Positions 6,562-14,230 are shown, counted from the stretch's first letter. The stretch: 64,000 bases of DNA from an uncultured Dorea sp. (GCA_910589275.1 CAJUTH010000005.1:55862-119861), one strand, 5' to 3'. Numbers and translations: made by a program. The notes: generated by a model from the sequence alone, not told the origin.

Positions 6562-8715
6562 ATGTCAGTAAAAATTGCGCTTGCAGGGAATCCGAACAGT
6601 GGGAAGACAACACTATTTAACGCATTGACTGGTTCTAATCAGTTTGTTGGAAACTGGCCGGGAGTTACCGTAGAGAAAAAAGAAGGAAAATTAAAAGGCT
6701 ATAAGGATGTAGTGATTATAGATCTGCCGGGGATTTATTCCTTGTCTCCTTATACGCTGGAGGAGGTTGTGGCAAGAAATTATCTGATCGGCGAAAGGCC
6801 GGATGCGATTATTAATATTGTAGACGGAACAAATATTGAGAGAAATTTGTATCTGTCTACCCAGATCATGGAGCTTGGCATCCCGGTAGTTATGGCTGTT
6901 AATATGGCCGATCTTTTGGAGAAAAATGGAGATGTCATCCATACGGATAAGCTGGCTGAAAAGCTTGGCTGTCAGGCAGTAACGATTTCTGCCCTAAAGG
7001 GAACAGGCATTAAGGAAGCTGCTGCGAAAGCGGTGCAGTTAGCGGGGGCAAAGAAGGCGGCGGAAATAAAGCATGAATTCTGTCCGAAGGCCGAGGATAT
7101 CATCTCAGCGGCAGAGTATAAGCTAGAAGGTCTGGTTCCTGAGGAACAGAAGCGTTTCTTTGCAATCAAGCTGTTAGAGAGGGACGATAAGATTGCCTCC
7201 CAGATGACCTCTGTGCCGGATGTGTCGGCAGAGATCAGAGAAATGGAGGAATCCTTCGATGACGATACGGAGAGTGTGATCACCAATGAGAGATATGTGT
7301 ATATTTCTTCTATCATCGGGGACTGCGTGATGAAAAGCAGGAAGGCGGAGATGACTGCTTCAGATAAGATTGACCGCATTGTCACCAACAGGTGGCTGGC
7401 GCTGCCGATTTTTGCGGGGATTATGTGGCTGGTATACTACGTGTCCGTTACGACGGTGGGAGCATTTGTCACAGATTGGACCAATGATGTACTGTTTGGC
7501 GGGATCATACCGCCGGCGATTGAACAGGTGTTGACTGCTATCCGCTGTGCAGACTGGCTGCAGGGGCTGATCCTTGACGGTATTGTAGCGGGCGTGGGTG
7601 CGGTTCTCGGATTTGTACCTCAGATGCTGGTATTGTTTCTCTTCCTTGCATTCCTTGAGTCCTGCGGATACATGGCTCGGGTGGCATTTATCATGGACCG
7701 GATTTTCCGTAAATTCGGACTTTCCGGAAAATCATTTATTCCGATGCTGATCGGAAGCGGCTGCGGCGTTCCCGGCATTATGGCTTCTAGGACGATTGAA
7801 AATGACAGAGACCGTAAAATGACGATTATAACCACCACCTTTGTTCCCTGCGGGGCAAAGCTGCCGATTATCGCGCTGATTGCGGGAGCGCTGTTCGACG
7901 GCGCTTCGTGGGTAGCGCCAAGCGCCTACTTTGTAGGAATCGCGGCGATTATCTGTTCTGGTATTATTTTAAAGAAAACAAGGATGTTTGCGGGAGATCC
8001 GGCGCCCTTTGTGATGGAGCTTCCGGCGTACCATATGCCCACAGTGGGAAATGTGTTCAGAAGTATGTGGGAGCGGGGCTGGTCCTTTATTAAGAAAGCA
8101 GGTACCATTATCCTGCTGTCCACAATCGTTTTATGGTTCCTTATGAATTTCGGATGGGTGAACGGCTCCTTCGGAATGCTGGAGGCGGAGGAATTAAATC
8201 ACAGCATTCTAGCCGGTATTGGAAGCCTGATCGCGCCGATTTTTGCACCTCTTGGATGGGGCGACTGGAAAATGACGGTGGCGGCAGTTACCGGGCTGAT
8301 TGCAAAGGAAAATGTAGTGGGAACCTTTGGTATTCTGTTTGGCTTTGCGGAGGTTGCAGAGGAAGGAAACGAGATCTGGGGACAGCTTGCGGGAAGCATG
8401 ACGGCGGCAGCAGGATATTCCTTCTTAGTATTTAATCTGCTGTGCGCGCCTTGCTTTGCGGCCATGGGCGCGATAAAAAGAGAGATGAACAACGGCAAAT
8501 GGTTTGCATTTGCTATTGGTTACCAATGTGTGCTTGCCTATGTGGTATCGCTGGTGGTTTACCAGATCGGAACCGCGCTCACAGGCGGAGGCTTTGGAAT
8601 CGGCACGGCCGCGGCTCTGATTCTGATTGCAGGTTTCATATACCTTCTGTTCCGTCCATACAGGGAGAGTAAGAGCCTGAATGTGAAGATCAGGGGTATG
8701 GCAGGGGCAAAATAA
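6562..8715 (+). CDS. feoB: Ferrous iron transporter FeoB
   Basis: A 717-residue GTP-dependent Fe(II) permease of the cytoplasmic membrane. Residues 9-16 form the G1 loop (GNPNSGKT), DLPGIYSL the G3 region and NMADLLEKNGD the G4-like region, followed by the helical GDI domain and a C-terminal membrane domain with two Gate segments (LIGSGCGVPGIMASRTI and the later LLCAPCFAAMG block carrying the conserved Cys). An in-frame ATG at 6517 exists, but the FeoB family starts at MSVKIALAGNPNSG and the ribosome binding site GGAAGAGGGAAAG precedes 6562. It is third in the feo operon, repressible by iron through the operator at 5897. An element of the 182-nt repeat family follows directly. Confidence 0.96.
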   Translation: MSVKIALAGNPNSGKTTLFNALTGSNQFVGNWPGVTVEKKEGKLKGYKDVVIIDLPGIYSLSPYTLEEVVARNYLIGERPDAIINIVDGTNIERNLYLSTQIMELGIPVVMAVNMADLLEKNGDVIHTDKLAEKLGCQAVTISALKGTGIKEAAAKAVQLAGAKKAAEIKHEFCPKAEDIISAAEYKLEGLVPEEQKRFFAIKLLERDDKIASQMTSVPDVSAEIREMEESFDDDTESVITNERYVYISSIIGDCVMKSRKAEMTASDKIDRIVTNRWLALPIFAGIMWLVYYVSVTTVGAFVTDWTNDVLFGGIIPPAIEQVLTAIRCADWLQGLILDGIVAGVGAVLGFVPQMLVLFLFLAFLESCGYMARVAFIMDRIFRKFGLSGKSFIPMLIGSGCGVPGIMASRTIENDRDRKMTIITTTFVPCGAKLPIIALIAGALFDGASWVAPSAYFVGIAAIICSGIILKKTRMFAGDPAPFVMELPAYHMPTVGNVFRSMWERGWSFIKKAGTIILLSTIVLWFLMNFGWVNGSFGMLEAEELNHSILAGIGSLIAPIFAPLGWGDWKMTVAAVTGLIAKENVVGTFGILFGFAEVAEEGNEIWGQLAGSMTAAAGYSFLVFNLLCAPCFAAMGAIKREMNNGKWFAFAIGYQCVLAYVVSLVVYQIGTALTGGGFGIGTAAALILIAGFIYLLFRPYRESKSLNVKIRGMAGAK

Positions 8716-8745
8716 ATGTGGTATGATACGAGTACACCATAACGG

Positions 8746-8768
8746 ATGTTAGCAGTCAGTTAAGGATA
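8746..8768 (+). repeat. 23-nt motif, copy 1 (flanks hairpin element A)
   Basis: ATGTTAGCAGTCAGTTAAGG then ATA. An inverted, related copy lies at 9059-9081 on the other side of element A. The same motif is found three times in tandem at 35491-35577 and once at 55602-55624. Confidence 0.6.
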
Positions 8769-8803
8769 CCTTGACGGATTGTGCAATTTAGATAAGTTCG
8801 GAC

Positions 8804-8986
8804 GCGGCCATCCGTGGCAGGTGAATACCGCATGGGCAGGGCAACGCTGCAGCGAACTAACTGCTAACGGACACTAAGCCGCTCAGGAATGCCTTCGCGC
8901 CTAAGTTTCCGTAAGTAGTGGATTTCGCTTACGCTAAATGCGCCCTTTAAATTCCCATGCGGTATTCACCTGCCACGGATGGCCGC
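8804..8986 (+). repeat. 182-nt hairpin element A
   Basis: Bases 8804-8836 and 8954-8986 are a perfect 33-bp inverted repeat enclosing a 117-base core. The core contains AACTGCTAACGGACACTAAG, then CTCAGGAATGCCTTCGCGCC and a complementary return strand, so the whole unit folds as one long hairpin. Four more units of the same size and related core exist in this window (9475, 28587, 55180, 55409). The element fills most of the 468-bp gap between feoB and the FeoB-associated gene, in which no coding frame is supported. It might also act as the feoB transcript end. Confidence 0.8.
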
Positions 8987-9058
8987 TGTTTCATGGCTTG
9001 CCTAAATGCTATTCCGAATGTCCGCATAGCCGATAAATAGCGGACGGACGCAGAAAAA

Positions 9059-9081
9059 TATACTTAACAAACTACTAATGC
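9059..9081 (-). repeat. 23-nt motif, copy 2
   Basis: TATACTTAACAAACTACTAA then TGC. It matches the copy at 55602-55624 in 21 of 23 positions and is an inverted counterpart of 8746-8768. Confidence 0.6.
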
Positions 9082-9183
9082 CCACTATTGCATATTTGTT
9101 TATGGAATTTTGATAAGATGTAGAAAAAATAGTCTCTTACTATATTGGAAATATAGATTTTGAAAAATGTTAAGGAGGATCGT

Positions 9184-9336
9184 ATGGGAACAATTATCGT
9201 ACTTGCAATCGTACTTGTCATGGTATATTTTGCCGCAAGAAGCGTGATACGTAATAAGAAAGCTGGAAAATGCAGCGGCGGATGCGCTGGCTGCAGCGGA
9301 AGCTGCACATGCGGCCAGAGAGAGAAATCCGATTAG
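9184..9336 (+). CDS. FeoB-associated Cys-rich membrane protein
   Basis: A 50-residue protein: MGTIIVLAIVLVMVYFAARS forms a single membrane helix, followed by a short basic stretch and a Cys-rich tail with KCSGGCAGCSGSCTCG (five Cys). This is the pattern of the FeoB_associated family, found downstream of feoB in many Clostridia. The start is ATG 9184 behind AAGGAGG. It probably helps FeoB in iron uptake, perhaps by binding Fe(II) through the Cys cluster; that role is inferred. It is separated from feoB by the 182-nt element A and followed by element B. Confidence 0.9.
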   Translation: MGTIIVLAIVLVMVYFAARSVIRNKKAGKCSGGCAGCSGSCTCGQREKSD

Positions 9337-9359
9337 CAATGTATTCCGGATAAAGCCGG

Positions 9360-9440
9360 GCGCAGCCATCCGTACGAAGAAACATCATGTGGGCAGGGCA
9401 ACGCTGTGGCAGACGAACTTCTATCTGCCATTCAATGTCT
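9360..9440. repeat. Possible remnant of a hairpin element
   Basis: CATGTGGGCAGGGCAACGCT at about 9385-9404 closely resembles the arm/core junction of element A (8831-8850), but no matching return arm is found. It may be a decayed half element next to element B. Confidence 0.45.
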
Positions 9441-9474
9441 GAATGATACTGGTTCTTAAGGCATTTAGAAGACA

Positions 9475-9655
9475 GCGGATGGAAACCGGAGCCTATGGTT
9501 TGGCAGACAATTTAGGAGCGCATTTAATGGAGATGAAATAGCGGCTAACAGGGACTTAGGCACGAAGGCATTCCTGAGTGTCTTAGTCCCTGTTAGCCGG
9601 TAGTTCAGCGTAGTGTGCTCCGTCTGCCGAACCATAGGCTCCGGTTTTCATCCGC
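9475..9655 (-). repeat. 182-nt hairpin element B
   Basis: Arms 9475-9508 and 9622-9655 pair over 34 positions, 32 Watson-Crick and two G-T wobble. The 113-base core (read on the minus strand) has GGCTAACAGGGACTAAG, ACTCAGGAATGCCTTCGTGC and the complementary CTAAGTCCCTGTTAGCC. Its arm sequence is unrelated to that of element A apart from short ends. It lies between convergent genes in a 380-bp gap without coding potential. Confidence 0.8.
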
Positions 9656-9716
9656 ATCCGCCAAAATCCCCCTTAACGGACTTGCAAATATCTGTCGGTA
9701 CGCAACTTGCTTCATT

Positions 9717-10274
9717 TCACAATTTCAACAGTACCCCGATAACTCCGCCTAGGGCAATCCACACCAGCGGATGCAGCTTTTTGCAGATTTTGACCTGCAT
9801 AACCCCAAAGGAAGCGATGCAGATCAGCGCTCCCAGATAATCAATGGCGGTTACGCCGTTTTCACCCGGGACAGTCAGTGCGATCTTAACCAGTTCCCAC
9901 ACGGCATAGCCGATCAGGGCGGCCACCGCAGGACGGATGCCATAGAATGCAGCCTGCACCGTTTTGTTTTCATTGAAATTTGCAAGAAATTTGGCGATCA
10001 CCATAATGATAACTAGGGCGGGCGCCACCAGAGACAGAGTAGCCACGACAGCACCAGGGATTCCGGCGGCGTTGTAGCCCGCGTAGGTTGCCATATTGAT
10101 GCCGACAGGGCCTGGGGTACTCTGGCTGATAGCAATCATGTCGGTAAGCTCCGCCTTGGTATACCAGTCGTATTTTGCAGCCAGATCCATCAGGAAGGGA
10201 AGCGTGGCCATGCCTCCGCCGATGGCAAATAATCCGATCTTGAAAAATTCATACATAAGCTGGAAATAGATCAT
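9717..10274 (-). CDS. Chromate transporter (CHR) half-protein, second
   Basis: A 185-residue membrane protein of the short-chain CHR family, with FFKIGLFAIGGGMATLPFL near the start, ISQSTPGPVGINMATYAGY as the signature loop, and about five or six membrane segments. A longer frame starts at 10292, but the GGGAGG site fits the ATG at 10274, which overlaps the upstream stop as ATGA. Short CHR proteins work as pairs of opposite topology, and the partner is directly upstream. The annotated substrate is chromate, with sulfate-type anions as natural alternatives; which one applies here is unknown. It is convergent with the feo region, with hairpin element B between them. Confidence 0.9.
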   Translation of the reverse strand: MIYFQLMYEFFKIGLFAIGGGMATLPFLMDLAAKYDWYTKAELTDMIAISQSTPGPVGINMATYAGYNAAGIPGAVVATLSLVAPALVIIMVIAKFLANFNENKTVQAAFYGIRPAVAALIGYAVWELVKIALTVPGENGVTAIDYLGALICIASFGVMQVKICKKLHPLVWIALGGVIGVLLKL

Positions 10275-10840
10275 GCTTGTTTCGCCTCCCATCTCTTTGC
10301 AAGGATTCCCACTAGTGCGGAAGCAACCACAACCAGCGCCAGCGGGATGGGGGTAAAGCTTGCAGTCAGAAAGCCTGCAAGGAAGAGAAATACCCCAAGC
10401 CTATCCTTTACGCCCTTTTGTGCCATGGTAACTACCGTTTGAAGCATCATGGCGCATACCATAATACGGATTCCAGCGAGGGCGTGCTGCACAGCCGGGA
10501 GATTGATAAAATTCTTTAAGATTGAAGCAATCAGGCAGATGATGATCAGGGAGGGGGAGACCATGCCAAGGGTTGCGATGACGCCGCCTAAGATTCCCGC
10601 TTCTTGAAAGCCCACAAAGGTGGCGGTATTGACCGCGATAATGCCGGGCGTACACTGTCCGATGGCATACATATCAAGAATTTCTTCTTCCGTAACCCAT
10701 TTTTTGGAATCTACCAGCTCACGCTTTAGCATAGGCAGCATAGCGAGCCCGCCGCCGAAGGTGAGTGCGCCGATTTTAAAGAAGCTGGTGTATAGCTCCA
10801 GTAGAATTTTCCCGGATGGTTTTGCATGGTGTTCCTTCAT
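10271..10840 (-). CDS. Chromate transporter (CHR) half-protein, first
   Basis: A 189-residue CHR family membrane protein with FFKIGALTFGGGLAMLPML at about 16-34, the signature YAIGQCTPGIIAVNTATFVGF at about 56-76, and hydrophobic helices to the end. It starts at ATG 10840 behind AAAGGGA and overlaps the second half-protein by four bases, so the two are translationally coupled and most likely form a heterodimeric anion transporter. It could be read from the malic enzyme - radical SAM - DUF4364 operon upstream (136-base gap) or from its own promoter, which I could not identify. Confidence 0.9.
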   Translation of the reverse strand: MKEHHAKPSGKILLELYTSFFKIGALTFGGGLAMLPMLKRELVDSKKWVTEEEILDMYAIGQCTPGIIAVNTATFVGFQEAGILGGVIATLGMVSPSLIIICLIASILKNFINLPAVQHALAGIRIMVCAMMLQTVVTMAQKGVKDRLGVFLFLAGFLTASFTPIPLALVVVASALVGILAKRWEAKQA

Positions 10841-10976
10841 GGTGTATCAATCCCTTTCTAATATTCTTTATTCCCGCGAATCAACGAGCCAAGGCCTGCG
10901 CTGGTGAAGCAATGTGCCCAGAAGAACATACTGCATGAAACGTATCGGCCATGGGCGTGGGCTATGCGGGCCGGAT

Positions 10977-11489
10977 TCAGAGAAGCGACGCCATAATCTG
11001 TGCGTAGATTTCCTGATTTTTTTTCTGCCAGTTATCGGCGGCAGTTTTGGCCTCCTCCTCGGAGGGGACTGTAACGGTCAGGTCGATCAGAGGAAGGGTA
11101 TGTTCCATAACCTGACAGTGGACAGAGTATTCCTGATTCGTATTCCGGTAGTAATCGGATTTCACAGAGACTTCGCTTTTTAGGTCGTACTGCTTTTCCG
11201 TCAAGTAGTCGTTCACATCTTGACGGATAGCATGCGATATATTTTTTCGAAATAATTCAATGGTTGAAGCCCCATCCTCAGTCAGGTTGTAGAGCGTACG
11301 GTTGCGGACGGGTTCTTCCTGAATAAAGCCTGCGTCGATCAGCTCGGAGAGCGCCTGCTGGAGTTTAAAATAGGTGGTATATTCCTTATTCAGCATAAAA
11401 TCCGAAATTTGTGAATTGGACAGGGGGAAATCCACCCGGTCCAGCATATAGAGGATAATCAGTTTATAGAGAGTGAGTAATTCTGCCAT
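10977..11489 (-). CDS. DUF4364 family protein
   Basis: A 170-residue protein beginning MAELLTLYKLIILYMLDRVD, with a winged-helix-like N-terminal half (NSQISDFMLNKEYTTYFKLQ, then LIDAGFIQEE and YNLTEDGASTIELF) and a beta-rich C-terminal half. DUF4364 is a Clostridial family with a predicted DNA-binding winged helix. A longer frame starts at 11519, but the AAGGAG site fits the ATG at 11489. It overlaps the radical SAM gene by 26 bases, so they form an operon. The regulated target is unknown. Confidence 0.85.
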   Translation of the reverse strand: MAELLTLYKLIILYMLDRVDFPLSNSQISDFMLNKEYTTYFKLQQALSELIDAGFIQEEPVRNRTLYNLTEDGASTIELFRKNISHAIRQDVNDYLTEKQYDLKSEVSVKSDYYRNTNQEYSVHCQVMEHTLPLIDLTVTVPSEEEAKTAADNWQKKNQEIYAQIMASLL

Positions 11490-12423
11490 TGGTATAACTC
11501 CTTCCCTGCCAGATATCATGGCTTTTGAAATAAGATTGAATCTGATTTAACACGAATCGTTTGTGAACGGTCCATTTCGGTTCGATCAGCAGGGGCTTTG
11601 GCCCATCTCCGGTAAGGCGGTGAATGACGATATCAGGCCGCAGCCTGCTGATGCATTTGCCCAGCAGTACAAGATATTCCTCCAGCGTCAGAATGGGAAA
11701 AGGTTTCCGCTGATAATAGACGGCTAAGTCAGTCCCCTTTAATATATGGAGAAGAGTCAGTTTAATCCCTTGGATATCCAGAGTGTTCAGATAGTCAATG
11801 GTTGCAAGCATTGACTTTGTATCTTCGGAGGGAAGCCCTAATATCACATGGACAATCACGGAAATGCCGATGCTCCGCAAGTTTTTTACAGCCTGTTCAA
11901 ATACTGGAAGTTCATAGCCTCTGCGGATGAAATCGGCGGATTCCGGATGAATGGTCTGTAAGCCCAGCTCGATCCAGACAGGTTTCCAGTGGGAAAGCTC
12001 TGTCAAAAGAGAAAGAACGTCAGGGGGCAGACAGTCCGGTCTGGTTGCAATGGAAAGGACTTCCACGCTAGGATATTGAAGGGCTTCTGTAAAGACCTGA
12101 CGGAGATGGGACAGCGGGCCGTAGGTTCCGGTATAGGCTTGAAAATACGCGATATAACCGTCTCCCCGGTATTTATCGGAAAGAAGCTTCCGGCCGGAAT
12201 CTAACTGGCAGGCAATGGACTGGTTCCGGTTTCCGGCAAAGTCCCCGGAGCCGCCCGCGCTGCAGAAGATGCATCCGCCGTACCCCAAGGTTCCGTCCCT
12301 GTTCGGGCAGGTCATGCCGCCGTCCAAAGCGATCTTATAGAGCTTTTTTCCATAGGTTTCTTTTAAATAATAGTCGAGGGAATAGTAACGCTTTTCACCC
12401 CAGCGGGTTCTTGCCGGCGTCAT
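11464..12423 (-). CDS. TIGR01212 family (YhcC-like) radical SAM protein
   Basis: A 319-residue radical SAM protein. The N-terminus has CPNRDGTLGYGGCIFC (about 39-54), where the cluster cysteines follow the longer C-x(11)-C-x2-C-like spacing typical of the YhcC/Elp3-like subgroup, then a GDFAG segment, the YFQAYTGTYGP block and GLPSEDTKSMLATI. A GGAGG site lies before ATG 12423. YhcC-type proteins are of uncertain function, possibly RNA or protein modification. It lies 16 bases after malic enzyme in an operon ending with DUF4364. Confidence 0.9.
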   Translation of the reverse strand: MTPARTRWGEKRYYSLDYYLKETYGKKLYKIALDGGMTCPNRDGTLGYGGCIFCSAGGSGDFAGNRNQSIACQLDSGRKLLSDKYRGDGYIAYFQAYTGTYGPLSHLRQVFTEALQYPSVEVLSIATRPDCLPPDVLSLLTELSHWKPVWIELGLQTIHPESADFIRRGYELPVFEQAVKNLRSIGISVIVHVILGLPSEDTKSMLATIDYLNTLDIQGIKLTLLHILKGTDLAVYYQRKPFPILTLEEYLVLLGKCISRLRPDIVIHRLTGDGPKPLLIEPKWTVHKRFVLNQIQSYFKSHDIWQGRSYTNGRITHSL

Positions 12424-12439
12424 TTGGCCTGCCTCCGCC

Positions 12440-13591
12440 TTACCGGATATGTTCTCTGACAGCTTGGCTTACTACCTCCGCCACTTTTGGGTCAAAGGGC
12501 TGGGGGAGGATGTTGTCCTCGTTTAATTCGCTGTCCGGAACAAGGCCCGCGATGGCGTATGCGGCGGCAAGCTTCATTTCCTCGGTAATCTGTGGCGCGC
12601 GTCCTTCCAAGGCGCCTTTAAAAATGCCGGGGAAAGCGACTACGTTATTTACCTGATTTGGGAAATCGCTGCGCCCGGTTCCGATTACCTTTGCGCCGGC
12701 CTCTTTAGCCAGATCCGGCATGATCTCCGGCGTAGGATTGGCAAGGGCAAACAGGATCGCGTCCGGGTTCATGGAAGCCGCCATTTCCTTGGTGACAATT
12801 CCGGGTGCGGAGACGCCGATGAAGATATCCGCGCCCACAAGCGCGTCTGCAAGGCTCCCCTGTTTTTCGGACAGATTGGTGATCTCGGCCATCTGCTTCT
12901 GCATCCAGTTCAGCCTTGGGGAATCCTTGCTGATGATCCCTTTTGAATTGCACATGGTAATGTCCCGGAATCCATATTTTAATAGAAGCTTTGTGATGGC
13001 AACGCCCGCTGCTCCGGCTCCGCTCATAACAACCTTGACGGTTTCCTTCTTTTTCCCGGTGACTTTCAGGGCGTTAATGATTCCGGCTAATACCACGATG
13101 GCTGTGCCGTGCTGGTCGTCGTGGAAGACCGGGATGTCCAGAATTTCCTTCAGGCGTTCCTCGATTTCAAAGCACCGGGGCGCGCTGATGTCTTCCAAAT
13201 TGATGCCGCCGAAGGCCGGGGCGATATTTACCACGGTTCGGATGATTTCTTCCGTATCCTGTGTATCCAGACAGATGGGAACCGCGTTGACGCCGCCAAA
13301 TTCTTTGAACAGGACTGCCTTGCCCTCCATCACAGGCATGGCGGCCAGCGCGCCGATGTTGCCAAGGCCAAGAACCGCGCTTCCGTCGGATACGACGGCG
13401 ATGGTATTGGATTTGATCGTGTAGGTGTAAGCAGCTTCTTTATCTTCAGCGATGACCCGGCAGGGCTCCGCTACGCCGGGGGTGTAGGCAATCGCTAAAT
13501 CTTCTCTGGTATTTACATGGGATTTGGCGGTAGTTTCAATCTTGCCGTTCCAGTCTTTGTGCATTTGTAATGCTTTCTCATTTATTGTCAT
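12440..13591 (-). CDS. NAD(P)-dependent malic enzyme
   Basis: A 383-residue short-type malic enzyme that converts malate and NAD(P)+ to pyruvate and CO2 in the cytoplasm. Visible motifs are YTPGVAEPC (near 35), SDGSAVLGLGNIGA (about 71-84), EDISAPRCFEIE with the metal-binding acidic residues, HDDQHGTAIVVLAG, a VMSGAGAAGVAI dinucleotide fold and FALANPTPEIMPD. A longer frame starts at 13702, but the promoter at 13674-13702 begins transcription after that codon, and AGGTG precedes the ATG at 13591. It is the first gene of an operon with the radical SAM and DUF4364 genes. Confidence 0.95.
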   Translation of the reverse strand: MTINEKALQMHKDWNGKIETTAKSHVNTREDLAIAYTPGVAEPCRVIAEDKEAAYTYTIKSNTIAVVSDGSAVLGLGNIGALAAMPVMEGKAVLFKEFGGVNAVPICLDTQDTEEIIRTVVNIAPAFGGINLEDISAPRCFEIEERLKEILDIPVFHDDQHGTAIVVLAGIINALKVTGKKKETVKVVMSGAGAAGVAITKLLLKYGFRDITMCNSKGIISKDSPRLNWMQKQMAEITNLSEKQGSLADALVGADIFIGVSAPGIVTKEMAASMNPDAILFALANPTPEIMPDLAKEAGAKVIGTGRSDFPNQVNNVVAFPGIFKGALEGRAPQITEEMKLAAAYAIAGLVPDSELNEDNILPQPFDPKVAEVVSQAVREHIR

Positions 13592-13673
13592 GTGATTCAC
13601 CTGTTCCTTATTATAAATATAGATTTGACGCGCACCTGAGAAAGAGGCGGCGCTGATTTCTTTTGCAACGATT

Positions 13674-13702
13674 ATCATAGCATTCTTGGAGGAGTAAGTC
13701 AA
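13674..13702 (-). promoter_or_regulatory. Malic enzyme promoter
   Basis: On the minus strand TTGACT (13702-13697), a 17-base spacer and TATGAT (13679-13674), about 80 bases before the chosen start. Confidence 0.7.
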
Positions 13703-13741
13703 ACTGGAAAGGAAAATTAGAGAGGGGAACGATAGGTTATG

Positions 13742-13768
13742 GTTGCTGTGAACGGAGTGAACAGTAAC
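13742..13768. repeat. Short palindromic repeat, copy 3
   Basis: GTTGCTGTGAAC - GGAGT - GAACAGTAAC, an imperfect 27-bp palindrome. It is the reverse complement of the copy at 14178-14204 with few changes. Confidence 0.7.
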
Positions 13769-13826
13769 GGCATTGAGGCTGTGGAATGATTAACGTAAAT
13801 ATTTTATGGCATTATTTGACATAACA

Positions 13827-13835
13827 TGCTATAAT
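13827..13835 (+). promoter_or_regulatory. Extended -10 promoter of the small toxin gene
   Basis: TGC-TATAAT (13827-13835) is an extended -10 box; the -35 position (TGGCAT) is weak. Transcription would start near 13842. Confidence 0.6.
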
Positions 13836-13877
13836 TCTCTTAGTCAGATTAGAGCAGGCAGAGGTAGTCTGCGGTTG

Positions 13878-13899
13878 TCCTTTCTGGAAACGGAAAGGA
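13878..13899 (+). promoter_or_regulatory. Hairpin sequestering the toxin ribosome binding site
   Basis: TCCTTTC at 13878-13884 is complementary to GAAAGGA at 13893-13899, which contains the Shine-Dalgarno sequence AAAGGAGG. Such SD-hiding hairpins are common in type I toxin mRNAs. Confidence 0.55.
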
Positions 13900-13906
13900 G
13901 GTCGGT

Positions 13907-13990
13907 ATGAATACGTTAGAAGTGCTTACGTTGGTGCTGGTGATTTTTGCAGCCTTGACATACATAGACAATAAACACAACCGCAAGTAA
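13907..13990 (+). CDS. Small hydrophobic holin-like peptide, probable type I toxin
   Basis: A 27-residue peptide starting MNTLEVLTLVLVIFAALTYI and ending DNKHNRK: one membrane helix with a basic C-terminal tail. This matches the pattern of the putative holin-like toxins of Firmicutes, which depolarise or disturb the membrane when overproduced. The ATG at 13907 has an excellent AAAGGAGG site 6 bases upstream, partly hidden in a hairpin. It has its own extended -10 promoter and a strong terminator. A minus-strand promoter at 14109-14137 points back into its 3' end and would give a convergent antisense RNA, the organisation of TxpA/RatA-type systems. Toxicity is inferred. Confidence 0.72.
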   Translation: MNTLEVLTLVLVIFAALTYIDNKHNRK

Positions 13991-14045
13991 CGGAAAAGGC
14001 TATCTTCTACTGCCATAGAGGATAGCCTTGTAATCCGTAATTTTT
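13991..14045. terminator. Terminator of the toxin mRNA, shared with the antisense RNA
   Basis: AAGGCTATC (13996-14004) and GATAGCCTT (14021-14029) pair perfectly, extended by CGGA/TCCG; on the plus strand TTTTT follows at 14041-14045. Confidence 0.75.
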
Positions 14046-14102
14046 ATGCTTTATAAGTTTCCGATTGAACAACCGTCGGACGTGCAATATCCTTCGGCTT
14101 CT
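13991..14102 (-). ncRNA. Candidate type I antitoxin (antisense) RNA
   Basis: A near-consensus minus-strand promoter (TTGCAG-17-TATAAT, 14137-14109) would start an RNA near 14102. It would run left into the shared hairpin at 13996-14029, whose lower arm is followed on this strand by TTTTCC. The product, about 110 nt, would overlap the 3' untranslated part of the toxin mRNA by roughly 50 nt. No coding frame with a ribosome binding site is present. The RNA is predicted from promoter and terminator geometry only. Confidence 0.55.
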
Positions 14103-14108
14103 AAGATG

Positions 14109-14137
14109 ATTATAAACCAACACTGCGAATTCTGCAA
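14109..14137 (-). promoter_or_regulatory. Promoter of the candidate antisense antitoxin
   Basis: On the minus strand TTGCAG, exactly 17 bases, TATAAT. It faces the toxin gene, and no protein-coding gene lies downstream before the malic enzyme region. Confidence 0.65.
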
Positions 14138-14151
14138 GGGGTTTAGAAAAT

Positions 14152-14178
14152 GGGGGTGCTTCGGCACTCCTGTTTTTG
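14152..14178 (+). terminator. Terminator-like hairpin
   Basis: GGGGGTGC-TTCG-GCACTCC followed by TGTTTTTG. It is in the right orientation to catch read-through from the toxin gene before rho. Confidence 0.6.
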
Positions 14179-14204
14179 TTGCTGTTCACTCCGTTCTTAG
14201 TAAC
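14178..14204. repeat. Short palindromic repeat, copy 4
   Basis: GTTGCTGTTCACTCCGTTC then TTAGTAAC, opposite orientation to the copy at 13742-13768. Both flank the toxin-antitoxin module. Confidence 0.7.
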
Positions 14205-14230
14205 CTGCGCAAACCCGAAAGAAAAAATGA

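Larger units (their letters stand above)
13592..13906. other. Intergenic region between malic enzyme and the small toxin gene
   Basis: This 315-bp region holds the minus-strand malic enzyme promoter, a palindromic repeat copy (13742-13768), and the plus-strand promoter and leader of the small toxin-like gene. Confidence 0.6.

Noticed and set aside
8804..9655. Elements A and B as ends of a composite transposon carrying the FeoB-associated gene
   Set aside because: They are inverted around the gene, but FeoB-associated genes normally follow feoB, the arms of A and B differ, and no transposase is present.
9337..9716. Coding potential between the FeoB-associated gene and the chromate transporter
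   Set aside because: The sequence is accounted for by element B and a remnant; short frames there follow the inverted repeats and lack start signals.
13592..13702. N-terminal extension of malic enzyme by 37 residues
   Set aside because: The promoter lies within that stretch and the ribosome binding site and family start fit the ATG at 13591.
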